Shown piece after piece: positions 16,227 through 25,654 of a stretch of 64,000 nucleotides of DNA. The DNA is taken from the NCBI RefSeq assembly GCF_900115955.1, contig NZ_FOYL01000008.1:341389-405388 (forward strand), read 5' to 3'. Position numbers and translations under genes: made by a program. Origin of the DNA: Lentzea waywayandensis. Its GTDB lineage: Bacteria > Actinomycetota > Actinomycetes > Mycobacteriales > Pseudonocardiaceae. Numbering within the stretch: the first letter of the stretch is position 1; each line of letters begins with the position of its first letter. Under the pieces are notes generated by a model that was not told where the DNA came from, did no database searches, and was given only the letters and a program-made list of their open reading frames with translations.

Positions 16227-17810
16227 CTAGTCCTCGCCCAGGGCGACCCGGCGCGCCAGCCCCAGCGGCAGCGCTCCGGACCCCGCGATCCGGTCGTGGA
16301 AGTCGCGCAGCGACCCCAGTCCCGCGGCCAGGTACTCGTCGCGGATCAGGTCGATCTCCAACGCCCCGGTCAGGTACGACGGCGCCTGCGTCGGCCGCGT
16401 GCAGTACCGCTTGACCTCGCCCACGGCGGTGCCCGGCGTCAGCGCCGTGCGCGCCACCATGAACGACTCGGCCTCGGCCGGTGTCATGTCGCCGCAGTGC
16501 AGGGCCGTGTCGACGATCATCCGCGCCGCCCGGAACAGCCGCGCCTCGACGTGCCCCATCAACGCGCCCCGAGTCTGGTAGTGGCCGACCGAGCGCAGCA
16601 GCTTCTCCGAGTACAGCGCCCAGCCCTCGCTGAAGTACGGCGTCCGGAACACCTTGCGCAACGGGTGCGCCGGCCCCTGCGCCGCCAGCCACGTCAGGTG
16701 CCAGTGGTGGCCGGGATAGGCCTCGTGCACCGAGATCGTCGGCAGCTGCGACCGCGCGTTGGTGCGCAGACGGTGCGTGACCTGCTCGTCCGAGGCGCCG
16801 TCGGGCGTGAACGGCACGAAGAAGTAGCCCGTGCGCTTGGACGTCAGCGCCGGAGGGCCGAGGTAGCTCGCCACGGCCATGACCGCGCGGTGGAACGGCG
16901 GCCCCGGCACCACGTGGCACTCCTCGCCCTCGGGCAGCGTGACCAGCGAGTGCTCGACCAGAGCCGCCCGTGCCCGTGCCGTCTCGGCCTCGTACTCGGC
17001 GCGCATCGCCTCCAGCGTCGGCGGGTGGTCGTCCTGGAGCGAGCTCATCACCGAACGCCAGTCCGGCGAGCCCGCGAGCTCGATCAGTTCGGCTTCCAGC
17101 TCCGCGTAGGCGTCCTGCCCGCGCTGGTGCAGCTCCGGTGCGCCGTAGCCGAGCATCTCCTTGTCCTGCAACAAGGCCGAGTAGAGCTTCTCGCCCATCC
17201 GCCAGTCGCCGGTCGCCCGCACGGCCAGGTCCTCCAGGAACGCCGCGTGCCGGTCGAACGCGTCCGCGGCGGGCCCGGCGGCCTCGACCAGCACGGCGCG
17301 GAACTCCGGCGCCGCCTCCAGCGGCAGCGAGTCCAGCAGGAACGACCGGCCCGTCCGCACCTGGTCCAGCGCTCGCCGCACGACCAGCGGCGAAGCCAGC
17401 GAAGCGTCGAGGTTCGCCTCGGCCGCGGCGAGCACCGCGGGCACCTCGCGCAGCTTCGCGACCGTGGAGGCGACGATCTCGGCCTCGGGCAGCAGCCGGT
17501 GCAGGAACGGCGCCAGCAGCCCGAAGAACACCACTCCGGCGTACTCGTGCGGGTCGCGCCGCCACCCCGGCCACGTCTCGTTCGCCGACGATCCGCGCAG
17601 CACCGAAAGCGCCAGGTCGCGGTCCACCGATCTCGGCAACGGCTCCAGCCGCGCCAGCCACTCCTCGGTCTCCCTGGCCCGCTGCTCGAACGCCGCGGCG
17701 GAGAAGTCCCCGAAGGTGGAGTAGTGCTCCAGCGAGCCGGCCTGAGCCGCGTGCACGGGGTGGTGGTCGAAGTACCACGTGAGGAACGACGTGAGCGTGT
17801 CGGTGGTCAC
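16227..17810 (-). CDS. DUF885 family protein, putative zinc peptidase
   Basis: 527 residues. The signature ISVHEAYPGHHWHLTW near residue 355 is the HExxxPGHH metal motif of the DUF885 family, thought to be gluzincin-like carboxypeptidases. No signal peptide is visible, so it should be cytosolic. The start is the GTG of VTTDTLTSFLTWYFD; the open frame extends 99 codons upstream but that stretch is antisense to the neighbouring 96-residue gene. It is probably co-transcribed with the acetyltransferase downstream. Confidence 0.85.
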   Translation of the reverse strand: MTTDTLTSFLTWYFDHHPVHAAQAGSLEHYSTFGDFSAAAFEQRARETEEWLARLEPLPRSVDRDLALSVLRGSSANETWPGWRRDPHEYAGVVFFGLLAPFLHRLLPEAEIVASTVAKLREVPAVLAAAEANLDASLASPLVVRRALDQVRTGRSFLLDSLPLEAAPEFRAVLVEAAGPAADAFDRHAAFLEDLAVRATGDWRMGEKLYSALLQDKEMLGYGAPELHQRGQDAYAELEAELIELAGSPDWRSVMSSLQDDHPPTLEAMRAEYEAETARARAALVEHSLVTLPEGEECHVVPGPPFHRAVMAVASYLGPPALTSKRTGYFFVPFTPDGASDEQVTHRLRTNARSQLPTISVHEAYPGHHWHLTWLAAQGPAHPLRKVFRTPYFSEGWALYSEKLLRSVGHYQTRGALMGHVEARLFRAARMIVDTALHCGDMTPAEAESFMVARTALTPGTAVGEVKRYCTRPTQAPSYLTGALEIDLIRDEYLAAGLGSLRDFHDRIAGSGALPLGLARRVALGED

Positions 17811-17846
17811 CCGACCGAAGCTACCCGCTGGTTTTACAGTGTGGGG

Positions 17847-18137
17847 GTGTCTGATCAAACCACTCAGAAGCGCATCGCCGAGTTCGTGCAGGCCCACGGC
17901 AAGCCGGGCACGGCGGTCAGGGCCGTCGTGGAACCGATCGGCCGGGCCGGCGCGCGGATCGTGCTGGTCGGCGCGGACGGCGCCATGGGCGACGTGATGG
18001 CCAAGGACGTCGAGTCCGCCACCAAGGCCGTCGAAGCCGCCGACAACGTCGAGCAGGCCGAATGGGACCGCGAGACCACCGCCGCCACCAAGATCGGCTC
18101 CGGCCACCGCCGCAAGATGGCCAAGATGCAGTCATGA
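17847..18137 (+). CDS. Conserved small hypothetical protein coupled to ATP-grasp enzyme
   Basis: 96 residues from a GTG start (VSDQTTQKRIAEFVQAHGKP). It has a beta-strand segment ARIVLVGADGAMGDV and a basic C-terminus GHRRKMAKM. No family recognised. Its stop overlaps the ATG of the ATP-grasp gene (ATGA), so the pair is translated together; it could be a partner or chaperone of that enzyme, which is inference only. Confidence 0.65.
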   Translation: MSDQTTQKRIAEFVQAHGKPGTAVRAVVEPIGRAGARIVLVGADGAMGDVMAKDVESATKAVEAADNVEQAEWDRETTAATKIGSGHRRKMAKMQS

Positions 18138-18976
18138 GGGTCGTGCTCGCCTCGTGCGACCGCCTGCCCGAGGGCGACGGCGACGAGGAAGCGCTGGTCG
18201 CCGCCCTTCGTCGCGACGGCGTGGACGTCACGTGGCAGCCCTGGGGCGGCCCGGTCGAGGCGGATCTCGTCGTCCTGCGCACGACCTGGGACTACCCGGA
18301 CCACCTGGACGCCTTCCTGGCGTGGTGCGCCGGCGTGCCGACTTTGGCGAACCCGCTTCCGGTCGTGCGCTGGAACATCGACAAGTCCTACATGGCCGAA
18401 CTCGCCGCCCAAGGTGTCGCCGTCGTGCCCACCGCCGTGGTGGAACCGGGGGAGACCCCGGTGTTCCCGGACGGCGAGTTCGTGGTGAAGCCGGCGGTCG
18501 GCGCGGGCTCGCGCGGTGCCGGTCGGTTCACCGACCACGCGTCGGCCCGCGCACACCTCGAAGCCATCGGCGTCAAGGCGTTAGTGCAGCCCTACCAGTC
18601 CAGTGTGGACGCCCACGGCGAGACCGCGCTGGTGTTCTTCGCCGGCGAGTACTCCCACTCGTTCCACAAAGGACCGATGCTGGCGCAGGGTCTCGCCGAG
18701 GCGGAGTCCGGCCTCTACGTCGAGGAGCGGCTGGGCAGCATCGAGCCGTCCTCCCGCCAGGTCGAGCTCGCCGAACAGGTGCTCGACGTGGCCGCCGAGC
18801 TGCTCTCGTTGCAGCGCAAGGACTTCCTCTACGCCCGCGTGGACGTCGTCGAAGGCCCCGGCGGCGAACCGCTGCTGCTCGAACTGGAGCTGACCGAACC
18901 GTCGCTGGGATTCAAGCTCACCGCCGACGAGGCCGCCTCCCGGTTCAGCAAGGCGATCCAGGAAGCCGCGTCCTAG
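18134..18976 (+). CDS. ATP-grasp ligase, glutathione-synthetase-like
   Basis: 280 residues starting MRVVLASCDRLPEGDGDEEA. ATP-grasp features: DFLYARVDVVEGPGGEP with LLLELELTEPSLGF near the C-terminus (Mg-ATP Glu residues) and FVVKPAVGAGSRGAGRF near 118 (ATP-binding Lys and Gly-rich loop). The N-terminal LRTTWDYPDHLDAFLAW motif is typical of the DcsG/RimK-like group, which form amide or peptide bonds. Substrate unknown. Translationally coupled to the 96-residue gene upstream. Confidence 0.8.
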   Translation: MRVVLASCDRLPEGDGDEEALVAALRRDGVDVTWQPWGGPVEADLVVLRTTWDYPDHLDAFLAWCAGVPTLANPLPVVRWNIDKSYMAELAAQGVAVVPTAVVEPGETPVFPDGEFVVKPAVGAGSRGAGRFTDHASARAHLEAIGVKALVQPYQSSVDAHGETALVFFAGEYSHSFHKGPMLAQGLAEAESGLYVEERLGSIEPSSRQVELAEQVLDVAAELLSLQRKDFLYARVDVVEGPGGEPLLLELELTEPSLGFKLTADEAASRFSKAIQEAAS

Positions 18977-18995
18977 TTCGCGCTACGGTCGGATC

Positions 18996-19781
18996 ATGAC
19001 CACCGCGGCAGTCAACGGCATCACCATCGGCTACGACGACGAGGGCACCGGCGACGACGTGCTGGTGCTGGTGCACGGCCATCCCTTCGACCGCACGATG
19101 TGGCGCCCGCAGGTCGAGCACTTCAGCGCCTCTGGTTGGCGGGTGATCGCCGCCGACCTGCGCGGCTACGGCGCGACCACCGTCGTCCCCGGCGTCACGC
19201 CGCTGGACGTCTTCGCGTCCGACGTCGCGGGGCTGCTCGACCACCTCGGCGTCGAGAGGTTCGTGCTCGGCGGCCTGTCGATGGGCGGGCAGATCGTCAT
19301 GCAGTGCGCGCGGGCGTTCCCCGAGCGTCTGCGCGGCCTGATCCTCGCCGACACGTTCGCGCAGGCCGAGACCGAGGACGGCCGCCGCAACCGCAACGAC
19401 ATGGCCGACCGCCTGCTGCGCGAGGGCATGTCCGGCTACGCCACCGAGGTGAAGTGGAAGATGGTGGCGCCGCACAACCCCGAGGTCGGCGAGTTCGTCG
19501 CACAGCTGATGCACAACGCACCGCCCGAGGGTGCCGCGGCGGCGCTCAGGGGCCGCGCGGAACGGCCCGACTACACCGAGACCCTCACCACGATCACCGT
19601 GCCGACGCTGGTGATCGTCGGCAGCGACGACGAGTACACCCCGGTCAGCGACGCCGAGTACATGAGCGAGCGCGTTCCAGGCTCGACGCTGGTCGTGGTC
19701 GACGGCGCCGCGCACATGCCGAACCTGGAACGCCCCGAGGTGTTCAACAAGGCGGTGGAGGAGCTGCTAGCGCAGACCTGA
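18996..19781 (+). CDS. Alpha/beta hydrolase
   Basis: 261 residues with oxyanion segment LVLVHGHPFDRTMW, nucleophile elbow GLSMGG (Ser near 97), acid in VIVGSDDEYTP and catalytic His in DGAAHMPNLE. This is the standard soluble esterase/lactonase-type fold; the substrate cannot be read from sequence. It lies 19 bases after the ATP-grasp gene. Its last 15 bases overlap the convergent symporter gene. Confidence 0.88.
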   Translation: MTTAAVNGITIGYDDEGTGDDVLVLVHGHPFDRTMWRPQVEHFSASGWRVIAADLRGYGATTVVPGVTPLDVFASDVAGLLDHLGVERFVLGGLSMGGQIVMQCARAFPERLRGLILADTFAQAETEDGRRNRNDMADRLLREGMSGYATEVKWKMVAPHNPEVGEFVAQLMHNAPPEGAAAALRGRAERPDYTETLTTITVPTLVIVGSDDEYTPVSDAEYMSERVPGSTLVVVDGAAHMPNLERPEVFNKAVEELLAQT

Positions 19782-21344
19782 CCCGATGCCGGTCAGCCCG
19801 CGCACCTCCATCTCCGCCTGCTTCTCGCGGTCCGCCGGCTCGCCGCCGAGAATCGTGCCCAGGAACCCGGCCAGGAACGACAGCGGGATCGACACGATGC
19901 CGGGGTTCGACAGCGGGAAGAACGCGAAGTCGACGTCCGGGAACACCGACGACTTCGAGCCGGAGATGGCGGGGGAGAACACGATCAGCAGCACGCACGA
20001 GGTGAGGCCGCCGTAGATGCTCCACAGCGTGCCGCGCGTGTTGAACCTCTTCCAGAACAACGAGTACAGCAACGTCGGCAGGTTCGCGGAGGCCGCCAGC
20101 GCGAACGCCAGCGCGACCAGGAAGGCGACGTTCTGGCCGTTCGCCGCGATGCCGCCGACGATCGCGAGCACGCCGACGCAGACCGCGGTGATGCGCGCGA
20201 CCTTGACCTCGTCGCGCGGGTCGGCCTCGCCGTGCTTGATCACGTTCGCGTAGACGTCGTGCGCGAACGAGGCCGAGGCGGTCAGCGTCAGGCCGGCGAC
20301 CACCGCGAGGATCGTCGCGAACGCCACCGCGCACACGATGCCGAGGAGCACGGTGCCGCCTACCTGGAACGCCAGCAGTGGCGCCGCCGAGTTCTCGCCG
20401 CCGGGAGCGCTGGTGATCTTGTCCGTGCCCACCAGGGCCATCGCGCCGAAGCCGATGACCAGCGTGCACGAGTAGAAGATCGCCATCATCCACGTCGCCC
20501 ACACCACGGACTTACGGGCCTCACGCGCGTTCGGCACCGTGTAGAAGCGCATCAGCACGTGCGGCAGAGACGCGGTGCCGAGCACCAGCGCCAGTGCGAG
20601 AGAGATGAAGTCGATTTTCGACAGGTCCGAGGCGCCGTACTTCACGCCCGGCGACAGCACGGCCTCGCCCAGCGGCGAGCGCTGCGTCGCGCGGTCGAGC
20701 ATCGAGGAGAAGTCGAAGCCGAACTTGCCGATCAGGAAGATGGTCAGCAGCGACACGGACAGAAGCAGCAGCACGGCCTTGATGATCTGCACCCACGTGG
20801 TGCCCTTCATGCCACCGACCAGCACGTACAGCACCATGACGATGCCGACGACCGCGATGATGATGGCCTGGCCGATCTTGCTGTGCACGTCCAGGAGAAG
20901 CGCCATCAGGCCGCCGGCGCCCGCCATCTGCGCGATCATGTAGAAGATCGAGATGACCAGGGTCGAGTTCGCCGCGGCCGCGCGCACGGGGCGCTGGCGC
21001 ATGCGGAACGCCATGACGTCGCCCATCGTGAAGCGGCCGGTGTTGCGCAGCCGTTCCGAGATGAGCATCAGGCCGATCAGCCAGGCGACTACCCACCCGA
21101 TCGAGTACATGAAGCCGTCGTAGCCGTTCACGGCGATCGCGCCGGAGATGCCCAGGAACGACGCCGCGGACAGGAAGTCGCCCGAGAGCGCGATGCCGTT
21201 CTGCGTGCCCGTGAAACTGCTGCCTGCCGCGTAGTAGTCGGACGCGCTGACGTTCCGCGTGGACGCTCGATACACGATGTAGAGCGTCAGCAGCACGAAG
21301 ATGCCGAAGACGGACAGGTTGATCGCGGTGTTCGCCCCGGTCAC
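19767..21344 (-). CDS. Sodium/solute symporter, ActP/MctC-like (acetate/short monocarboxylate)
   Basis: 525 residues with about 13 membrane segments, SSS family. Characteristic stretches are GTQNGIALSGDFLSAASFLGI near residue 46, YDGFMYSIGWVVAWL, and LPHVLMRFYTVPNAREARKS near 258. Members paired with a DUF485 protein carry acetate, pyruvate or propionate with sodium or protons. Here the DUF485 gene overlaps its start by four bases (ATGA), supporting that assignment. Confidence 0.88.
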   Translation of the reverse strand: MTGANTAINLSVFGIFVLLTLYIVYRASTRNVSASDYYAAGSSFTGTQNGIALSGDFLSAASFLGISGAIAVNGYDGFMYSIGWVVAWLIGLMLISERLRNTGRFTMGDVMAFRMRQRPVRAAAANSTLVISIFYMIAQMAGAGGLMALLLDVHSKIGQAIIIAVVGIVMVLYVLVGGMKGTTWVQIIKAVLLLLSVSLLTIFLIGKFGFDFSSMLDRATQRSPLGEAVLSPGVKYGASDLSKIDFISLALALVLGTASLPHVLMRFYTVPNAREARKSVVWATWMMAIFYSCTLVIGFGAMALVGTDKITSAPGGENSAAPLLAFQVGGTVLLGIVCAVAFATILAVVAGLTLTASASFAHDVYANVIKHGEADPRDEVKVARITAVCVGVLAIVGGIAANGQNVAFLVALAFALAASANLPTLLYSLFWKRFNTRGTLWSIYGGLTSCVLLIVFSPAISGSKSSVFPDVDFAFFPLSNPGIVSIPLSFLAGFLGTILGGEPADREKQAEMEVRGLTGIGSGLR

Positions 21345-21751
21345 GCGAGCTCCTCATCGGTTTCGACGAGTGCGCGCACCTTGTCGACCTGAGGGTCGAG
21401 CTTCCGCTTGGAGTAACGCGCGTACGCCATTGTGATGATGATGGTGGTGACGATCTGGAGGAATCCCATCGTCAAGCCGACGTTCACCGTTCCGAACAGC
21501 GGAGTGCTCATGAAGTCGGCGGCGTAAGCTGATAGCAATACGAACGTGACATACCAAGCGAGGAACAGCAGGGTCGCCGGGAGAATGAAACGCTTGACCC
21601 GGCGCTTCAGGGCGAGGAAATCCTCACTCGTTTGGAGGGCACCGAAATCAGGCTCACCGTCACCATCGATAAGCAATGAGTGAGCAGGCTCTTCAAAGGT
21701 CGCGAAACCGGGGGTGGCCGGGCGTGACACGGAGGGCAGCGCCTTCGTCAT
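21341..21751 (-). CDS. DUF485 membrane protein, symporter partner
   Basis: 136 residues. Two membrane helices (around FILPATLLFLAWYVTFVLLS and VGLTMGFLQIVTTIIITMAY) and the conserved FxxLKRRxxRF and YARYSKRKLDP segments define DUF485, the YjcH-type protein found with ActP symporters. The ATG at MTKALPSVSRP was chosen because upstream sequence is low in coding character; the open frame goes on for 57 codons. It overlaps the symporter start by ATGA. Confidence 0.88.
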   Translation of the reverse strand: MTKALPSVSRPATPGFATFEEPAHSLLIDGDGEPDFGALQTSEDFLALKRRVKRFILPATLLFLAWYVTFVLLSAYAADFMSTPLFGTVNVGLTMGFLQIVTTIIITMAYARYSKRKLDPQVDKVRALVETDEELA

Positions 21752-22085
21752 CAACCGCTCGCATTCGTTACGGGGAGTGCCCGGCGAGGCTCTACGCGGA
21801 AGGCGCGTCCGGTCCGGGGGTGGGAGGCGCAAGCGTAACCACGCGTGGCGGCGAGTCAATCCCTGGAACCTGCATGACCACCCCAAAAGGTCGGTCGTCA
21901 CGGTGGGTGATCGATCGTGCACGCCCCAGGTCGTTGTCGCGTCACGCTCTCTGGCCTACTATCCGCTAACACCCGATACGGCTGATCGAGATATCGAGCT
22001 GCGGGGGTCTCAAGCTCGCGGGGATTCACCAGGCCAGGAGGTAGCCGATAGTGGGGCACTTCGAGCGCGCCTTGGGGACCATTTC
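21752..22085. promoter_or_regulatory. Divergent intergenic region between DUF485/ActP and the conservon
   Basis: 334 bases with no gene I can support. A relatively AT-rich section runs from about 21950 to 22010 (ATCCGCTAACACCCGATACGG and GATATCGAG), where the rightward cvn promoter most likely lies. The leftward promoter should be near 21760-21860. No RNA gene or repeat is apparent. Confidence 0.45.
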
Positions 22086-24698
22086 GTGAATGTCGAGTGG
22101 AGAAAGATCAGCGACTGGCGCAACTGGCGCCTGCCGGTCAAGCTCGGCGTCGTGCTGCTGGTGCCGGTGGCCGTCGCGGTCGGCGCGGGCGCACTGCAGA
22201 TCTCCGGTTACGTCGATCGGTCCGACAACTACGTCCAGATGCAGGGCCTGGTCCGGCTCAGGGCTGATCTCGCGCCTTTGATCTCCAGCGTCCAGCAGGA
22301 ACGCACGCTCGCTGCGCAGAGCTCGACCAGCGGTTCCGGTGTCGGCGCCTACCAGAACCAGATCCGCGCCACCGACAACGCCGCCTCGACCGTGCGCCGC
22401 CGCGTCGACCGCACCGACGGCATCAGCGAGGTCGCGCGCAGCCGCTACACCGAGCTCGGCGGTCAGCTGGAGACGCTCAAGAACCTGCGGGAGAAGGTCT
22501 CGCAGGGCGGCGACGGCGGTGACCCGTCCGGCGGCACCACCGGCTACTCCGCGGTCGTGAAGGCGTTGCTGGACTTCGAACAGGCGCTCGTCGGCCAGTT
22601 CAACGACAACGCCATCTCCGGCACCGCGCAGGCGCTGCACAACATGGTCATCGCGCAGGAGCAGGTCTCGCTCCAGCACGCCGTCGTCTTAGCCGGGATC
22701 GGCCGGGGCAAGCTCCTCGGCCCCGAGGTCCGCGCGCTGGAACAGTCCGACATCCGGCTCCAGGACCGCCTCAACGACTTCCAGGCCATCAGCACCACCG
22801 AACAGCGCCGTGCCTACGACCAGACCGTGACCGGTGCCGCCGTGGCGAACCGCTCCGCTCTCGTCGAACGAGCGCTCACCCAGCCCGACGGCACCCCGCC
22901 GCCCGCCACGCGCCCCGGCCAGCCCAAGCCGCCGCAGGAGTTCGGCATCGCCGTCGACGACTGGAACAAGTCGTCCGGCACCACCGCGCGACTGATGGAA
23001 CAGGTCGGCCGCGAACTTCAGGACGAGCTCGCCAACACCGCCGCCTCGCTCCAGGACGACACGTCCAACAAGGCCGGCGCCGCCGCGGTCATCCTGCTCG
23101 CGATGCTGCTGATCGCCGGCACGCTCGGCTTCGTCATCGGCCGCTACCTGCTGCGCTCGCTGTCCGAGCTGCGCCGCTCCGCCCTCGACGTGGCGCACCA
23201 CCACCTGCCCGAGGTCGTCGCCGCGATCCGCGCCGACCGCAAGCCCGACACCGAGATCGAACCGGTGCCCGTGCACAGCGTCGAGGAGTTCGGCCAGCTG
23301 GCGCGCGCGTTCGACGCCGTGCACGAGCAGGCCATCCGGTCCGCCGTCGAGCAGTCGTCGCTGCGGTCGGGCATGAAGAACATCTTCGTCAACCTGTCGC
23401 GCCGCTCACAGGGCCTCGTCGAACGCCAGCTCAAGCTCATGGAGGAGCTGGAGCGCCACGAGGAGAACCCCGAGCAGCTCGCCAACCTCTTCAAGCTCGA
23501 CCACCTCGCGACGCGCATGCGCCGCAACAACGAGAACCTGATGGTGCTCTCCGGCACCGACGTCGCCCGCCGGTTCCACCAGCCAGTCCCGCTCGCGGAC
23601 GTGCTGCGCGCCGCCGCGTCGGAGATCGAGCACTACCAGCGCGTCGTGGTGAAGTCGACACCGTCGGTCGAGATCGTCGGCTACGCGGCCAGCGACCTCG
23701 TGCGCCTCATCGCGGAGCTGCTGGACAACGCCACCGCGTTCTCCGCGCCCACCACCCAGGTCGTGATCGGCTCGCGGATCGACCAGCAGGGCGCCGTGCT
23801 CGTCGAGGTCGCCGACCAGGGCATCGGCATGGGCCCGGCCGAGCTCACCGAGGCCAACGAGCGGCTGTCGTCCGGCACCGAGGACGACGTGCCCGTGTCA
23901 CGCCAGATGGGGCTGTTCGTCGTCGGCAGGCTCGCCGGCCGTCACGGCATCACGGTCCGGCTGCGCGGCGCGGGAGAAGGCCGTGAGGGCCTGCGCGCGT
24001 TCGTGCTCGTGCCCGCGGAGCTCGTGCGCTCGCACGAGGAGGCCCCGGCGCCGTCGCAGCCGCGCCACGCCGCGCTGCCGCAGCCGAAGCCGGCGCTCGC
24101 CAAGCAGCCGCACGTCGTCGTGAAGACGCCGAACCTCGCACCGCCGCCCGCGCCCGCCCCGGCCATCGACCACCAGCGCGAGTCCGCCGAGTGGATGTCG
24201 TTCCGCGGCGCCGCGATCGACGAGTCACTGCCCCAGCGCACCCCGCGCCCCGCTTCGGCCGAGTACGACGGTGTGCCGGCCGTGTCGCCAAATGAGACGA
24301 CGTCCTCCTGGTTCAGGGGCAGCGGCGTCTCGGGCGAATCGGTCAACGGTGATCATTCGCCGGCAACGACCCCGCCTGTATCGTCACCCTCGGTAGTGGC
24401 GTCGTGGTTCGGGAAGAAGCCCGGCGGGACGGTCTGGGAGCAGGCGGGAGACCCCGCGACGGACGCCGGTGAGACCGATGCCGGGTTGCCGAAACGGGCG
24501 CCGCGTAAGAACCTGCTCCCCGACCTCGCGGAACGTCCCGAGAACGGCACACGCCCTGTCACGGGCACGAAGCGCGATCCGGAACGAGCACGAGGCTTTC
24601 TCGCCAGCTACCAGACGGGCCTGCGCCAGGCGCCGCTCGGCAGCAACGGGAACGGAAGCGGCCAGGGGAACGGCCAGTACAACGGGGAGAAGGCATGA
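22086..24698 (+). CDS. cvnA: Conservon sensor kinase-like protein with nitrate/nitrite-sensing domain (CvnA)
   Basis: 870 residues. TM1 is at LPVKLGVVLLVPVAVAVGAG, an extracellular helical NIT sensing domain spans ~40-320, and TM2 is at ILLAMLLIAGTLGFVIG followed by HAMP. The coupling helix NIFVNLSRRSQGLVERQL and an HATPase domain (LIAELLDNATAFS N-box; VADQGIGMG) end near 640, then a Pro-rich tail. First gene of a cvnABCD conservon; CvnA acts with the small GTPase in a GPCR-like signalling unit. The GTG at VNVEWRKISDW was taken as start; upstream frame is non-conserved. Confidence 0.88.
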   Translation: MNVEWRKISDWRNWRLPVKLGVVLLVPVAVAVGAGALQISGYVDRSDNYVQMQGLVRLRADLAPLISSVQQERTLAAQSSTSGSGVGAYQNQIRATDNAASTVRRRVDRTDGISEVARSRYTELGGQLETLKNLREKVSQGGDGGDPSGGTTGYSAVVKALLDFEQALVGQFNDNAISGTAQALHNMVIAQEQVSLQHAVVLAGIGRGKLLGPEVRALEQSDIRLQDRLNDFQAISTTEQRRAYDQTVTGAAVANRSALVERALTQPDGTPPPATRPGQPKPPQEFGIAVDDWNKSSGTTARLMEQVGRELQDELANTAASLQDDTSNKAGAAAVILLAMLLIAGTLGFVIGRYLLRSLSELRRSALDVAHHHLPEVVAAIRADRKPDTEIEPVPVHSVEEFGQLARAFDAVHEQAIRSAVEQSSLRSGMKNIFVNLSRRSQGLVERQLKLMEELERHEENPEQLANLFKLDHLATRMRRNNENLMVLSGTDVARRFHQPVPLADVLRAAASEIEHYQRVVVKSTPSVEIVGYAASDLVRLIAELLDNATAFSAPTTQVVIGSRIDQQGAVLVEVADQGIGMGPAELTEANERLSSGTEDDVPVSRQMGLFVVGRLAGRHGITVRLRGAGEGREGLRAFVLVPAELVRSHEEAPAPSQPRHAALPQPKPALAKQPHVVVKTPNLAPPPAPAPAIDHQRESAEWMSFRGAAIDESLPQRTPRPASAEYDGVPAVSPNETTSSWFRGSGVSGESVNGDHSPATTPPVSSPSVVASWFGKKPGGTVWEQAGDPATDAGETDAGLPKRAPRKNLLPDLAERPENGTRPVTGTKRDPERARGFLASYQTGLRQAPLGSNGNGSGQGNGQYNGEKA

Positions 24699-25114
24699 GC
24701 ACGCCTCAGTCGCGCCAGGTCGACCAGTTCGGCTGGTTGATCACGAACTTCACGGATCGAGTGGCCGGTGTCGCCCACGCGATCGTGATCTCGGTGGACG
24801 GCCTGCTGCTCACCAAGTCGACGGGTCTGCCACCGGACCGCGCCGAGCAGCTCGCCGCTATCTCCTCCGGCGTCACGGCACTGACGATGAGCGCTTCACG
24901 TTGCTTCGAAGGTGGCGGAGTGTTGCGCACCGTGATCGAGATGGACTACGGGATCATGCTCCTCATGTCCATTCGAGACGGGTCTTGTTTGGCGGTTCTC
25001 GCCGCCCCCGACAGCGACGTCGGTCAAGTCGCCTACGAGATGACCGTGGTCGTCGACCAGGTGGGCCAGATCCTCACCCCCGAACTGCGAGCACAGCTGC
25101 ACAGCGTGAGGTGA
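24695..25114 (+). CDS. cvnB: Roadblock/LC7 protein (CvnB)
   Basis: 139 residues of the Roadblock/LC7 fold: WLITNFTDRVAGVAHAIVIS, LLLTKSTGLPPDRAEQLAAI and the central YGIMLLMSIRDGSCLAVLAA. In conservons CvnB is proposed to modulate the GTPase cycle of CvnD. It overlaps cvnA by four bases and lies 3 bases before cvnC. Confidence 0.93.
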   Translation: MSTPQSRQVDQFGWLITNFTDRVAGVAHAIVISVDGLLLTKSTGLPPDRAEQLAAISSGVTALTMSASRCFEGGGVLRTVIEMDYGIMLLMSIRDGSCLAVLAAPDSDVGQVAYEMTVVVDQVGQILTPELRAQLHSVR

Positions 25115-25117
25115 ACC

Positions 25118-25654
25118 ATGAGCTCGTCCCCTGACGCGCACCGACGACGAAGGCGGGCCGAAACACCCGCCGAGCAGACGTTCGCCGACCTGATGAACGG
25201 GTTTTCCCTGGACTCGGGCCGAAAGCGGGCGCGCACGCCGGACCCGGTTCCCGCGCGGGAAGCGACTCCCGTTGTGCCGCAGGAAGACTTCGAGCCCTCC
25301 ATACAGGAGGCTCAGGACTCCTCGATCGTTCGTGCATATGCCTGGACGGGTGGGCGCACTCGGTCGAACATCGACCTCGAGATCGAGACACTTGTCTCCG
25401 CCAATGATCAGAGTCGGCACTCGGCAGGTATCTTGCAGGCTGAGCACCAACGCGTTGTCGAGTTGTGTCACTCCCCGCGATCCGTCGCGGAGGTGGCCGC
25501 ACTGATGCGTCTCCCGCTGGGAGTCGTGAAGGTGTTGCTCGGCGACATGGCGGAACGAGGTCTGGTGGACGTGCACCAGACCGCTTCCGCAGGCGGTGAC
25601 ACGCCGGACCTCGGGTTGATGGAGAGAGTGCTGAGTGGACTACGTCGGCTCTAG
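25118..25654 (+). CDS. cvnC: DUF742 protein (CvnC)
   Basis: 178 residues: a low-complexity acidic/basic N-terminal half (residues 1-65), then the DUF742 winged-helix domain with IVRAYAWTGGRTRSNIDLEIETLV and LMRLPLGVVKVLLGDMAERGLV. Conservon CvnC proteins link kinase and GTPase; the wHTH suggests interaction with DNA or a partner. Its last 20 bases overlap the cvnD start. The N-terminal extension is longer than in most CvnC proteins. Confidence 0.92.
   Translation: MSSSPDAHRRRRRAETPAEQTFADLMNGFSLDSGRKRARTPDPVPAREATPVVPQEDFEPSIQEAQDSSIVRAYAWTGGRTRSNIDLEIETLVSANDQSRHSAGILQAEHQRVVELCHSPRSVAEVAALMRLPLGVVKVLLGDMAERGLVDVHQTASAGGDTPDLGLMERVLSGLRRL

Noticed and set aside
17811..18107. 99-codon N-terminal extension of the DUF885 gene
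   Set aside because: It is antisense to the GTG-started 96-residue gene and low in conserved residues; the GTG at 17810 starts the conserved part.
22000..22060. GTG at about 22050 as start of CvnA (VGHFERA)
   Set aside because: It is out of frame with the kinase; the in-frame GTG at 22086 was used instead.
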